Assembly (NCBI GenBank): GCA_041678045.1
Contig: JBAYOV010000009.1
Coordinates: forward strand, 13,545 to 77,544
Reading direction: 5' to 3'
DNA: 64,000 nt
Source: UBA2357 sp041678045
Lineage (GTDB): Bacteria > Pseudomonadota > Gammaproteobacteria > Burkholderiales > Rhodocyclaceae
This document shows positions 17,352 to 25,301 of this stretch, one piece after another. Made by a program: the position numbers and the translations under genes. Position 1 is the first letter of the stretch. Each line of letters opens with the position of its first letter. The notes beneath the pieces were generated by a model. It was not told where the DNA came from. It saw only the letters and a program-made list of their open reading frames with translations, and made no database searches.

Positions 17352-18592
17352 TGCAGGTGTATGTCGTCGGCGGAGCGGTGCGCGATGCACTGCTCGGCCT
17401 GCCGGTGCAGGATCACGACTGGGTGGTCGTCGGCGCCACCCCGGAAGACATGCTGCGCCAGGGCTACCGCCAGGTGGGCAAGGATTTTCCGGTGTTCCTG
17501 CATCCCGACACCGGCGAGGAATACGCGCTGGCGCGCACCGAACGCAAGACCGGGCGGGGCTACAAGGGCTTCACGGTCGACAGCTCACCCGATGTCACGC
17601 TGGAAGAAGACCTGCTGCGCCGCGACCTGACCATCAACGCGATGGCGCGCGACGCCCGGGGACGGCTGATCGACCCCCACGGCGGGCTGGACGACCTGCA
17701 ACGCCGCCGCTTCCGCCACGTCAGCCCGGCCTTTGCGGAAGACCCCTTGCGCATCCTGCGGGTGGCGCGCTTTGCCGCGCGCTATGCCGACTTTCATGTT
17801 GCCCACGAAACCCTGGCCCTGATGCAGCAGATGGTGGCCTGCGGCGAAGTCGACCATCTGGTGCCCGAGCGCGTCTGGCAGGAGTTTGCCCGTGGCCTGA
17901 TGGAGGACGCCCCACAACGCATGATCGAGGTGCTGCGCGAGTGTGGCGCCCTCGCCCGCCTCCTGCCCGAGCTGGACGCCCTGTTCGGCGTGCCGCAACC
18001 GGTCGCACACCACCCGGAGATCGACACCGGTGTGCATGTGCTGGCCGTTCTCGCGCAGGCCGCCCGCACCCGCCAGCCGCTGGCCGTGCGCTGGGCCTGC
18101 CTGCTGCACGATCTGGGCAAGGCCGACACCCCTGCCAGCCTGCTGCCACACCACTACGGCCACGAAAAACCCAGCGCCGAACACGCCCGGGCGATTTCCG
18201 AACGGCTCAAGGCGCCCAACGACTGTCGTGACCTGGCCGTGCTGGTCGCGCGCGAGCACGGCATCATCCATCAGGCCGGCGCGCTGAAACCCGGCACCGT
18301 GGTGAAGCTGCTGGAGCGTTGCGACGCCTTCCGCCGCCCGGAACGCTTCGGCCTGATGCTCGACGCTGCAGAATGCGATGCCCTCGGCCGCCCGGGCCGC
18401 AAGGCCGCCATTCCGCCTGCATCGCCCTATCCCCCTGCCGACATCCTGCGGCGAGCACTGCAGGTGAGCAGCGCGGTGGACACCGGCGCCATTGCCCACG
18501 CCTGCGCGGACAAGCGCGCCATCCCCTCACGCATCCATGAAGCACGGGTTGCCGCGATCAAGCTGCATATTGCAGAAATACAACACAATTGA
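17351..18592 (+). CDS. cca: CCA tRNA nucleotidyltransferase, multifunctional
   Basis: 413 residues, the class II bacterial CCA enzyme with added HD domain. The N-terminal catalytic core has GGAVRDALLGL and the DHDW variant of the DxD metal motif, followed by LRRDLTINAMA and EDPLRILRVARFAAR. The HD domain has LLHDLGKADTP near residue 255. It repairs and adds the 3' CCA to tRNAs. Both local tRNA-Lys genes encode CCA, so its role here is mainly repair. Confidence 0.95.
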   Translation: MQVYVVGGAVRDALLGLPVQDHDWVVVGATPEDMLRQGYRQVGKDFPVFLHPDTGEEYALARTERKTGRGYKGFTVDSSPDVTLEEDLLRRDLTINAMARDARGRLIDPHGGLDDLQRRRFRHVSPAFAEDPLRILRVARFAARYADFHVAHETLALMQQMVACGEVDHLVPERVWQEFARGLMEDAPQRMIEVLRECGALARLLPELDALFGVPQPVAHHPEIDTGVHVLAVLAQAARTRQPLAVRWACLLHDLGKADTPASLLPHHYGHEKPSAEHARAISERLKAPNDCRDLAVLVAREHGIIHQAGALKPGTVVKLLERCDAFRRPERFGLMLDAAECDALGRPGRKAAIPPASPYPPADILRRALQVSSAVDTGAIAHACADKRAIPSRIHEARVAAIKLHIAEIQHN

Positions 18593-18624
18593 AAAAAACA
18601 TGACTGTTCAGTGAGTCACGCGGC

Positions 18625-18822
18625 TCAAAGCACGCGCAAAATGAGCCCTGCAAGCAATGACAACAGCACAGTGCTGGTAAACGGCAGGTGACATTCCCGG
18701 CCACGCACCCGGAAGTGCATGTCTCCGGGCAGACGACCCAGGCGCAGCCGGCGGCTCAGTTCACTGCGGAACAGGCCGGTCACCAGCACCAGCAACATGA
18801 CAACCACCACCCATTTCAACAT
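18625..18822 (-). CDS. DUF2905 small membrane protein
   Basis: 65 residues with two hydrophobic segments (about 3-18 and 48-63) separated by a basic/acidic turn, RRLRLGRLPGDMHF, whose LGRLPGD is the family hallmark. Function unknown. The ATG at 18822 fits family size; the frame is open further upstream to 18936 but without conserved sequence. It sits alone between cca and a GST gene. Confidence 0.85.
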   Translation of the reverse strand: MLKWVVVVMLLVLVTGLFRSELSRRLRLGRLPGDMHFRVRGRECHLPFTSTVLLSLLAGLILRVL

Positions 18823-18941
18823 GCCCTGCTCCGCCGCAAAAAAGGCATTAGACCCCGCGCCCGAGGCATGTGCAAACACCCGTCCCCGCTGTCCGGGCCT
18901 CCAGCCCCCGGCGCTCACTTCCTCTGCCACACACAACGCTC

Positions 18942-19562
18942 ATGATCACGCTGTACACCTGGCGCACACCGAATGGCTGCAAAGTCTCGATCGTTCTCGA
19001 AGAGCTGGGCCTGCCCTATCAGGTCAGGCCCATTGACATTACCCGAAACGAGCAATCCAGCCGGGATTTTCGGGAACTCAATCCGAACGGCACGATCCCG
19101 GTGATTGTCGACGACCAGGGGCCGGACGGAAAGCCCGTAACAGTGATCGAATCGAGTGCCATCCTGCTGTATCTGGCCGGCAAGGGCGGACGCCTGTTGC
19201 CAGCGCGCCTGCGCGAGCGCATGGAAGCCCTGCAATGGCTGATGTTCCAGACCGGCAATGTCGGCCCCACCCTGGCTCAGGCGCATCACTTCCTGCGCAT
19301 CGCCCCCGATCTGATCCCTTACGCGATGGAACGTTACTCAAAGGAAACCAGCCGGCTGTATGGTGTACTCGACAAGCGCCTGACCGGCCACGAATGGCTG
19401 GCGGGCAGCGAGTACTCCGTGGCCGACATTGCCACCTACCCCTGGATTGCCCATCACAACTGGCAAGGCCAGGATCCCAGAAAATATCCCGCGCTCAGGC
19501 GCTGGTTCGAGCGCATCGGCGCCCGTCCGGCAGTACAGCGCGGCATGGAGATCCCTGCATGA
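18942..19562 (+). CDS. Glutathione S-transferase family protein (YfcG/YghU-like)
   Basis: 206 residues. The N-terminal thioredoxin-fold domain starts ITLYTWRTPNGCKV, where the TPNG motif is typical of the nu-class YfcG-like enzymes, then NPNGTIPVI and ESSAILLYLA. An all-alpha C-terminal domain follows. It probably has disulfide reductase or glutathione-transfer activity. ATGA overlap with the next gene indicates co-translation. Confidence 0.9.
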   Translation: MITLYTWRTPNGCKVSIVLEELGLPYQVRPIDITRNEQSSRDFRELNPNGTIPVIVDDQGPDGKPVTVIESSAILLYLAGKGGRLLPARLRERMEALQWLMFQTGNVGPTLAQAHHFLRIAPDLIPYAMERYSKETSRLYGVLDKRLTGHEWLAGSEYSVADIATYPWIAHHNWQGQDPRKYPALRRWFERIGARPAVQRGMEIPA

Positions 19563-20380
19563 ATTCATCCCGCTTTGGCGAACTCGAAGTCATCGTACGC
19601 GCCCCGGAGGGGGCGCCCCGGGTTGACACCCCCCTGCTGTTCATCCACGGCGCCTACACCGCCGCATGGTGCTGGGACGAACACTTCCTGGCGTATTTTG
19701 CCCGCCGGGGCTTCACCTGCTACGCAGTCTCCCTGTCCGGCCACGGCCAGAGCCGCCGGCACAAACCCCTGGACAGCTTCTCGATCAACGACTACGTCAA
19801 CGATGTGCGCGATGTGATCGAACAACTGCCCACCCCGCCCGTACTGATTGGCCACTCCATGGGGGGCATGGTGGTGCAGAAGTACCTCGAACAGGCCACC
19901 GCGCCGGGCGCCGTGCTGCTGTGCTCGGTGCCACCGCAGGGGCTGCTCGGTTCCGCGCTCGGCCTGATGTTCAGCAAACCCGGTCTGCTCGCCGACCTGA
20001 ACCGCATCATGGGCGGCGGCCAGCCCGACCTGGATACGGTACGCGATGCGCTGTTCCACCAACCGATCGACATGCAGTTGCTGATCCGCTACGCCCACAC
20101 CGCACAGCCCGAATCACACCGCGCGATCTGGGACATGACGCTGTTCAACCTGCCACACCCCAGCCACATGCACCGCCCGCCGATGCTGGTGCTGGGCGCC
20201 GAGCACGACCGCCTGATTCCACCCTCCCAGGTGCACATGACCGCCACCACGTACGGCACCAACGCCGAGATCCTGCCCGGCCTGGGGCATGGCATCATGC
20301 TCGAACAAGGCTGGGACAAGGCCGCCACACGCATCGCCGAATGGCTGGACACGCTGGATCTTCCCTCGTCCGAAAGCTGA
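19559..20380 (+). CDS. Alpha/beta hydrolase
   Basis: 273 residues. The oxyanion region is FIHGAYT, the nucleophile elbow is GHSMGG (S100), the acid is in GAEHDRLIP and the histidine in GLGHGIMLEQGW, so the triad is complete. The substrate is not evident; it could be an esterase or thioesterase. Overlaps the GST gene by four bases, pairing it with a detoxification-type partner. The open frame upstream of 19559 is a GST-gene shadow. Confidence 0.88.
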   Translation: MNSSRFGELEVIVRAPEGAPRVDTPLLFIHGAYTAAWCWDEHFLAYFARRGFTCYAVSLSGHGQSRRHKPLDSFSINDYVNDVRDVIEQLPTPPVLIGHSMGGMVVQKYLEQATAPGAVLLCSVPPQGLLGSALGLMFSKPGLLADLNRIMGGGQPDLDTVRDALFHQPIDMQLLIRYAHTAQPESHRAIWDMTLFNLPHPSHMHRPPMLVLGAEHDRLIPPSQVHMTATTYGTNAEILPGLGHGIMLEQGWDKAATRIAEWLDTLDLPSSES

Positions 20381-20438
20381 ATGCGGGAGCCAGCGCATTG
20401 ACCCGGCCTGAACCGGGCGCCGTCACTGCGGCCAGCAG

Positions 20439-21602
20439 TTACAGCGTGTGTGTCCTGTCACCCCGGACAAAGCCGGCCACCGGGCCGGCAACGCCCTTGC
20501 CCAATGCCAGAACCTTGAACAATTCGCCCATTTCCTGCGGCGTGGTCAGGCGCTGCACTGCGCGGGCGGCCCGGATGTAGTCCGGGCGGGTTTCATCGCC
20601 CCGGCGCGCCAGGCATTCGAGAATGCCGCAATTGAACAGGAAGGCGGCCTGGGTGGTGTAGCCCAGCACCTCGAAACCCGCCTCGAAGCCGGCCTCGGCC
20701 ACGGCGGTGAAATCCACAAACGCCGTGATGTCGTTCAGGCCCGGCCACAGGAAGGGGTCGCCATGGGCGTGGTGGCGGTAGTAGCACAGCAGGGTGCCGC
20801 TGGCGCGCGAAGGCAGATAAAACTCGGACCGTGGATACCCATAGTCGATCAGCAACAACGCGCCACGCTGCATGCACCGCGCCCACTCGGCCACCCAGGC
20901 ACGCGCGGCCAGGCCGATTTCGGTCACATACTCCCCCTCGACCGGCTCGGGTAACTCAAGCGCCTGCGCGGCCTCCAGCACTGCCCCTTCGGTCGGCACA
21001 TCGGCCCAGCGCAAAGCCCCGTCCGCATCCAGCGCCACGCCGCGCTCGAACAGCCCGCCCGCCCGCGACACCACCAGATGCACCGGCATCACATCGAGCA
21101 CCTCGTTGGCCAGCACCACCCCGTCGAAGTGCTCCGGCAGCGTGTCCAGCCACACCACCCGATCGGCCAGATGCGGCACCTTCTCGGCCAGCGTCTGCGC
21201 CTGGCGTTCGCGCAGCTCCCCCGACACTTCCAGAATCGCATAACGCCCGGGCAAACAGCCCAGCCGCTCCAACTCCAGCAGCAGATCGGCCGCGAGCAAG
21301 CCGGTGCCGGCACCGGCCTCGACCAGTTCGGTCAGCCCCTGCGACAACCACTGTGCCACCTGCACCGCCAGCGCCTGACCAAACAGCGGCGTAAGCTCCG
21401 GCGCGGTGATGAAATCCCCTGCCGGTCCGAACTTTCTGGCCCCCCCGCTGTAATAGCCCAGACCGGGCTCATACAGCACCTGCGACATGTAGTGCGCAAA
21501 GCTGATCCAGCCGCCTGCCGTGCGTACCGACTCGTGCAGCCGCTGGAGCAGGTGTTCGGACTGCGCGAGCGCATCGGCAGACGGGACGGGCAGGTGCTTC
21601 AT
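20439..21602 (-). CDS. MidA/NDUFAF7-family class I SAM-dependent methyltransferase
   Basis: 387 residues. It starts near MKHLPVPSADALAQ and has the family's opening SFAHYMSQVLYEPGLGYYSGG, the SAM loop EAGAGTGLLAADLL, and the DYGYPR and HRHGDP-like (HHAHGDP) motifs. The eukaryotic relative methylates an arginine of a complex I subunit; the bacterial substrate is unknown. The start at 21602 matches the conserved N-terminus. It is divergent from the pteridine reductase gene across 156 bases. Confidence 0.9.
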   Translation of the reverse strand: MKHLPVPSADALAQSEHLLQRLHESVRTAGGWISFAHYMSQVLYEPGLGYYSGGARKFGPAGDFITAPELTPLFGQALAVQVAQWLSQGLTELVEAGAGTGLLAADLLLELERLGCLPGRYAILEVSGELRERQAQTLAEKVPHLADRVVWLDTLPEHFDGVVLANEVLDVMPVHLVVSRAGGLFERGVALDADGALRWADVPTEGAVLEAAQALELPEPVEGEYVTEIGLAARAWVAEWARCMQRGALLLIDYGYPRSEFYLPSRASGTLLCYYRHHAHGDPFLWPGLNDITAFVDFTAVAEAGFEAGFEVLGYTTQAAFLFNCGILECLARRGDETRPDYIRAARAVQRLTTPQEMGELFKVLALGKGVAGPVAGFVRGDRTHTL

Positions 21603-21758
21603 GGGCGATTCGTTTTTCACACTCTTCACTTTCCACTTTTCGTACAGGGGGAGACATCGGACAGGACGCCACAAGCCGGGCATGCGCCCCGCGTGGCGGT
21701 AGTATTCTATCGTGTCCGCTGCAACCTTCCGCCCGATCGACCCACCACAGACGCCACC

Positions 21759-22520
21759 ATGCTCCCACCCCCTGCCCGCCCCGATGCCCCCCCTGTCATG
21801 CTGGTCACCGGCGCCGCCCGCCGAGTCGGGGCCGCCATCGCCCGCGCCCTGCACGCCAGCGGCGCCCATGTGGTGCTGCACTACCGCAGTTCAGCCACAC
21901 AGGCACAGGCCCTGGCCAACGCCTTGAATGCCCTGCGTACAGACTCCGCCTCGCTGGCGGCAGGCGACATTGCCGAGGACGGCGAGCCCGAACGTATCAT
22001 CGAACACCTCATCGAGCGCCACGGCCGGCTGGACGCCCTGGTCAACAACGCCTCCACCTTCTACCCCACCCCCATGGGCAGCATCGACCTGGCCGCCTGG
22101 CATGACCTGATCGGCTCCAACCTGAAGGGGCCGCTGTTCCTGTCGCAGGCGGCCGCCCCACACCTGCGGCGCCAGCTGGGCAGCATCGTAAACATCATCG
22201 ACATCCACGCCGAACGCCCGCTCAAACATTACGCCACATATTGCACCGCCAAGGCCGGGCTGCTCGGCCTGACCCGCGCACTGGCCGTCGAGCTGTCGCC
22301 CGATGTGCGGGTCAACGGCATCGCCCCCGGCCCGATCGAGTGGCCCGAAGACCAGCAGTTTTCCCCCGACGAGCGACAAGCCATCATCGCCCACACCCTG
22401 CTCAAGCGCGAAGGCCGCCCCGAAGACATCGCGCGCACGGCCCACTTCCTGGTCTGTGAGGCCCCCTACATCACCGGGCAGGTGATTGCCGTCGACGGCG
22501 GACGCAATGCTCACCTGTAA
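21759..22520 (+). CDS. Pteridine reductase (FolM-type short-chain dehydrogenase)
   Basis: 253 residues. Rossmann motif VTGAARRVGAAIA with the RR that is typical of pteridine reductases, then NNAS and the YxxxK pair in YCTAK. It reduces dihydromonapterin/dihydrobiopterin or dihydrofolate with NADPH. The ATG at 21759 is used; an internal Met at 21798 is possible. The much longer frame upstream is antisense to the methyltransferase gene. Confidence 0.88.
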   Translation: MLPPPARPDAPPVMLVTGAARRVGAAIARALHASGAHVVLHYRSSATQAQALANALNALRTDSASLAAGDIAEDGEPERIIEHLIERHGRLDALVNNASTFYPTPMGSIDLAAWHDLIGSNLKGPLFLSQAAAPHLRRQLGSIVNIIDIHAERPLKHYATYCTAKAGLLGLTRALAVELSPDVRVNGIAPGPIEWPEDQQFSPDERQAIIAHTLLKREGRPEDIARTAHFLVCEAPYITGQVIAVDGGRNAHL

Positions 22521-22582
22521 ATCACCCTCAACGCCCGACCAACCCTCTTCGCACATCGACCAGTCGCGCACTTTGGGCATTA

Positions 22583-22616
22583 CGTCACAGGGCGTGACGA
22601 CGTGATGACGTATAAT
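22583..22616 (+). promoter_or_regulatory. ttcA promoter region with inverted repeat
   Basis: A perfect -10 TATAAT lies at 22611-22616. Just upstream are an inverted repeat CGTCAC-N5-GTGACG (22583-22599) and a near-repeat, GTGATGACG, ending against the -10. The repeat occupies the place of a -35, which is otherwise not recognisable, so it may bind a regulator. Confidence 0.55.
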
Positions 22617-22643
22617 TCAACGATTTGCAACAGGATATTGTCA

Positions 22644-23591
22644 GTGAACGCCGTGCCGGCCCCGATACCCGAGACTACCGAAAGCCGTTTTTCCAACACC
22701 TTCCTGCGCCTCAAGAAGAAGCTTGAGCGCGGGGTGGGCGAAGCGATCGCCGACTTCAACATGATCGAAGATGGCGATGTCGTCATGGCCTGCGTATCCG
22801 GCGGCAAGGACTCCTTCACCCTGCTGTCCTGCCTGCTGGCCCTGCGCGAGCGCGCACCGGTGGATTTCCGCATCATCGCGATGAACCTCGACCAGCGTCA
22901 GCCCGGCTTCCCGGCCGATGTGCTGCCGGCCTGGTTCGAGTCGATCGGCGTGGAATACCGCATCGTTACCGAAGACACCTACTCGATCGTCAAGGACAAG
23001 ATCCCCGAGGGCAAGACCACCTGTTCGCTGTGCTCGCGGCTGCGCCGGGGCATCATCTACCGCACCGCGCGCGAACTGGGCGCCACCAAGATCGCGCTGG
23101 GACACCACCGCGACGACATGCTCGAGACCCTGTTCCTGAACCTGTTCTTTGGCGGACGCATCAAGGCCATGCCGCCCAAGCTGGTGAGCGACGATGGCAG
23201 CAACATCGTGATCCGTCCGCTGGCCTACTGCACCGAGAACGACATCGAGCGCTTCGCCCGGACGATGGCCTTCCCGATCATTCCCTGCAATCTGTGCGGT
23301 TCTCAGGAAAACGCCCAGCGCAAGCAGATCAAGGCCATGCTGCGTGGCTGGGCACGCGAGCATCCGGGGCGCATCGAGTCGATCGCCACTGCCCTGGCCA
23401 ACGTGGTGCCCTCGCACCTGGCCGATTCGAGCCTGTTCGACTTTGTCGGCTTGAGCACTGCCAGCCCGCTGCACGACGGCGAGGGTGACATTGCCTTCGA
23501 CCCCCAGCCCCTGCCCGCTGCCGAGCGGGGCGTGATCAGCATCAGCCACCTGGGCGGAGAGCGGACCTTGAACGAACAGCAGACGGACTGA
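22644..23591 (+). CDS. ttcA: tRNA 2-thiocytidine biosynthesis protein TtcA
   Basis: 315 residues from the GTG. PP-loop ATPase motif SGGKDSFTLL, a CxxC pair in CSLCSRLRRG and a third cysteine region CNLCGSQ that ligate the 4Fe-4S cluster. It thiolates C32 of certain tRNAs. GTG at 22644 is preferred: the upstream starts at 22602/22605 lie on the 5' side of the TATAAT at 22611 and could not be on a transcript made from it. A start further upstream remains possible if another promoter is used. Confidence 0.92.
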   Translation: MNAVPAPIPETTESRFSNTFLRLKKKLERGVGEAIADFNMIEDGDVVMACVSGGKDSFTLLSCLLALRERAPVDFRIIAMNLDQRQPGFPADVLPAWFESIGVEYRIVTEDTYSIVKDKIPEGKTTCSLCSRLRRGIIYRTARELGATKIALGHHRDDMLETLFLNLFFGGRIKAMPPKLVSDDGSNIVIRPLAYCTENDIERFARTMAFPIIPCNLCGSQENAQRKQIKAMLRGWAREHPGRIESIATALANVVPSHLADSSLFDFVGLSTASPLHDGEGDIAFDPQPLPAAERGVISISHLGGERTLNEQQTD

Positions 23592-23745
23592 GCATCATGG
23601 TGGCAGCAGGACCACTCAAGCGAATACAAGCGTTCGCCCTGGGTGGCTCGACATGCTCACCACGCACGGCAGCATCACCGCGAGCGGTGGTGTTTCACGG
23701 TAACGCAAACCATCAAGCAACCAATCGGGTCATGCACGAGCGAAC

Positions 23746-24618
23746 ATGGGCGAAAAGAAAAACCTCTGCCTGATGGCAGTCGACATCATCGGCGCCGCCA
23801 GCCTGGACGCCGCCATCGGTGCGCTGGAAGCCAAGCATGCGGTCGATCGCGCAATGCGCCGGGTCGACCTGGCCGTCGAGGCCAACCGTGGCGAAGTGGC
23901 CAACCGCAACGACATCCGCGTGTGCGCCAGTTTCGAGCGCCCGGAGCTGGCGATGCTGGCCGCCTGCGAAATTCTCGACCGCATCCGCAACCTGCCGCCG
24001 CTGGCCGGCAAACGCCTGGGCACCCGCATCGGCATTCACTACGGCGAAGTGGATGGCCAGACCAACGTGTGGGAGAGCGAAGCATGCAACATTGCCGGCC
24101 GGCTGATGCGGGCCGCAAAGGGCAATGAAGCCCTGGCCAGCGCTGCCGGCGTGATGCTGCTCCCACCGTCCCTGCGTCATCTTGCCGAACCGGAAAGCGA
24201 AACCCGTGCAGACCTGCTCGCCCTCGGTTTTCCGGTCTATTCGGTCGGCCGCAACAGCAGCGCCGTCATGTCCATCCCGCCCGCCACCCGCATTGGCAAC
24301 AGGATGACGATCCGGCACCGGAACAAGACCATCACGCTCGACGAGCACCGCCCGGTGCTGCTGCTCGGGCGCGAGATGGCCAACGACATCGTGATTGTCG
24401 ATCCGCGCGCCTCCCGCCAGCACTGCCGCATCGAATACCGTCAGGGCGGTTTCACCCTGATCGATTACAGCTCTAACGGCTGTTATGTGTTCGAAGACGG
24501 CAGCGAAGAAAGGCGAATCAGGCAGGGAGAAACCGCCATCGTCGGCCCCGGCCGCATCGGCTGCGGCTTCAGCGCCCACGATACGGACGGCGATCAGGTG
24601 CTCTTCGAACTGACCTGA
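23746..24618 (+). CDS. Nucleotidyl cyclase-like domain fused to FHA domain
   Basis: 290 residues, soluble. Residues 1-~170 resemble a class III adenylate/guanylate cyclase catalytic domain: LMAVDIIGAASLD, GTRIGIHYGEVDG and CNIAGRLMRAAKG (transition-state arginine in the last). The usual GDG metal turn is replaced by NDI, so activity is uncertain. Residues ~200-280 are an FHA phosphothreonine-binding domain with LLGREMAND, SRQHC and the SNG turn. No kinase partner is nearby. The 154 bases before it hold no gene. Confidence 0.8.
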   Translation: MGEKKNLCLMAVDIIGAASLDAAIGALEAKHAVDRAMRRVDLAVEANRGEVANRNDIRVCASFERPELAMLAACEILDRIRNLPPLAGKRLGTRIGIHYGEVDGQTNVWESEACNIAGRLMRAAKGNEALASAAGVMLLPPSLRHLAEPESETRADLLALGFPVYSVGRNSSAVMSIPPATRIGNRMTIRHRNKTITLDEHRPVLLLGREMANDIVIVDPRASRQHCRIEYRQGGFTLIDYSSNGCYVFEDGSEERRIRQGETAIVGPGRIGCGFSAHDTDGDQVLFELT

Positions 24619-24671
24619 AACATGCTTGCCCGTGCCTGTAGCGGCCCTCCTCCCCGGACCCCGGACAAGGG

Positions 24672-25127
24672 ATGATCCCCTCCGGCGGCTTCTCCGGCTG
24701 GCTCCCGGACTGGCTGTCCAGCGGACTGTTTCCTGGCCCGGAAAGCGGACTGCTGGCGCTGTTCCTGTCCAGCTTTCTGTCCGCGACACTGCTTCCGGGC
24801 AGTTCAGAACTGGTACTGCTCGCCCTGCTCGCTGCCCACCCCGAGCAATGGCCCGCCGCACTGCTGCTGGCCACACTGGGCAACACCCTGGGAGGCATGA
24901 GCACCTACCTGCTCGCACGCCTGTTGCCCGCCCGCGCCGATCTGAGCCGACAGCACTGGGTCAGGCACCACGGCCCACCGGTGCTGCTGCTCTCCTGGCT
25001 GCCCGTGGTGGGCGACGGGCTGTGCGCAGCGGCCGGCTGGCTCCGGCTCAATCCGCTGAGCAGCCTGCTCTGGATGAGCGGTGGCAAGTTTCTGCGCTAT
25101 GGCGTGCTGACCCTGCCCTTCCTGTAA
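24672..25127 (+). CDS. YqaA family inner-membrane protein (VTT/DedA-like)
   Basis: 151 residues with about four hydrophobic segments. Sequence FLSSFLSATLLPGSSELVLLALL and GNTLGGMSTYLLAR match the YqaA branch of the VTT/DedA membrane superfamily, whose members are thought to move or scramble phospholipids or support membrane energetics. Start ATG at 24672 is the first in frame. Function of YqaA itself is unknown. Confidence 0.82.
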   Translation: MIPSGGFSGWLPDWLSSGLFPGPESGLLALFLSSFLSATLLPGSSELVLLALLAAHPEQWPAALLLATLGNTLGGMSTYLLARLLPARADLSRQHWVRHHGPPVLLLSWLPVVGDGLCAAAGWLRLNPLSSLLWMSGGKFLRYGVLTLPFL

Positions 25128-25240
25128 TACCGGACAACGCCCCACCGGCAGGAACCCCAGCGCGCACCTGCAGTCCCAATTGCAAATTTAGATATTCAAA
25201 ATCAAAACCTTAAATCAGAAATGGTTTTAAACCTCACGTC

Positions 25241-25264
25241 TATTGCGGCGCAATAAGCTACAAT
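25241..25264 (+). promoter_or_regulatory. 15-bp palindrome and -10 element upstream of the giant oxidoreductase gene
   Basis: A perfect inverted repeat TATTGCG-G-CGCAATA at 25241-25255 is followed three bases later by a -10-like TACAAT (25259-25264). The surrounding 100 bases are AT-rich compared with the rest of the window and also contain AAAACC...GGTTTT (25204-25228). Position just upstream of the -10 suggests an operator for a dimeric regulator; the regulator is not identified. Confidence 0.6.
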
Positions 25265-25301
25265 TTGGAGCTTTTCCGCCGCTTGAGTATCGGAACACGC
25301 C

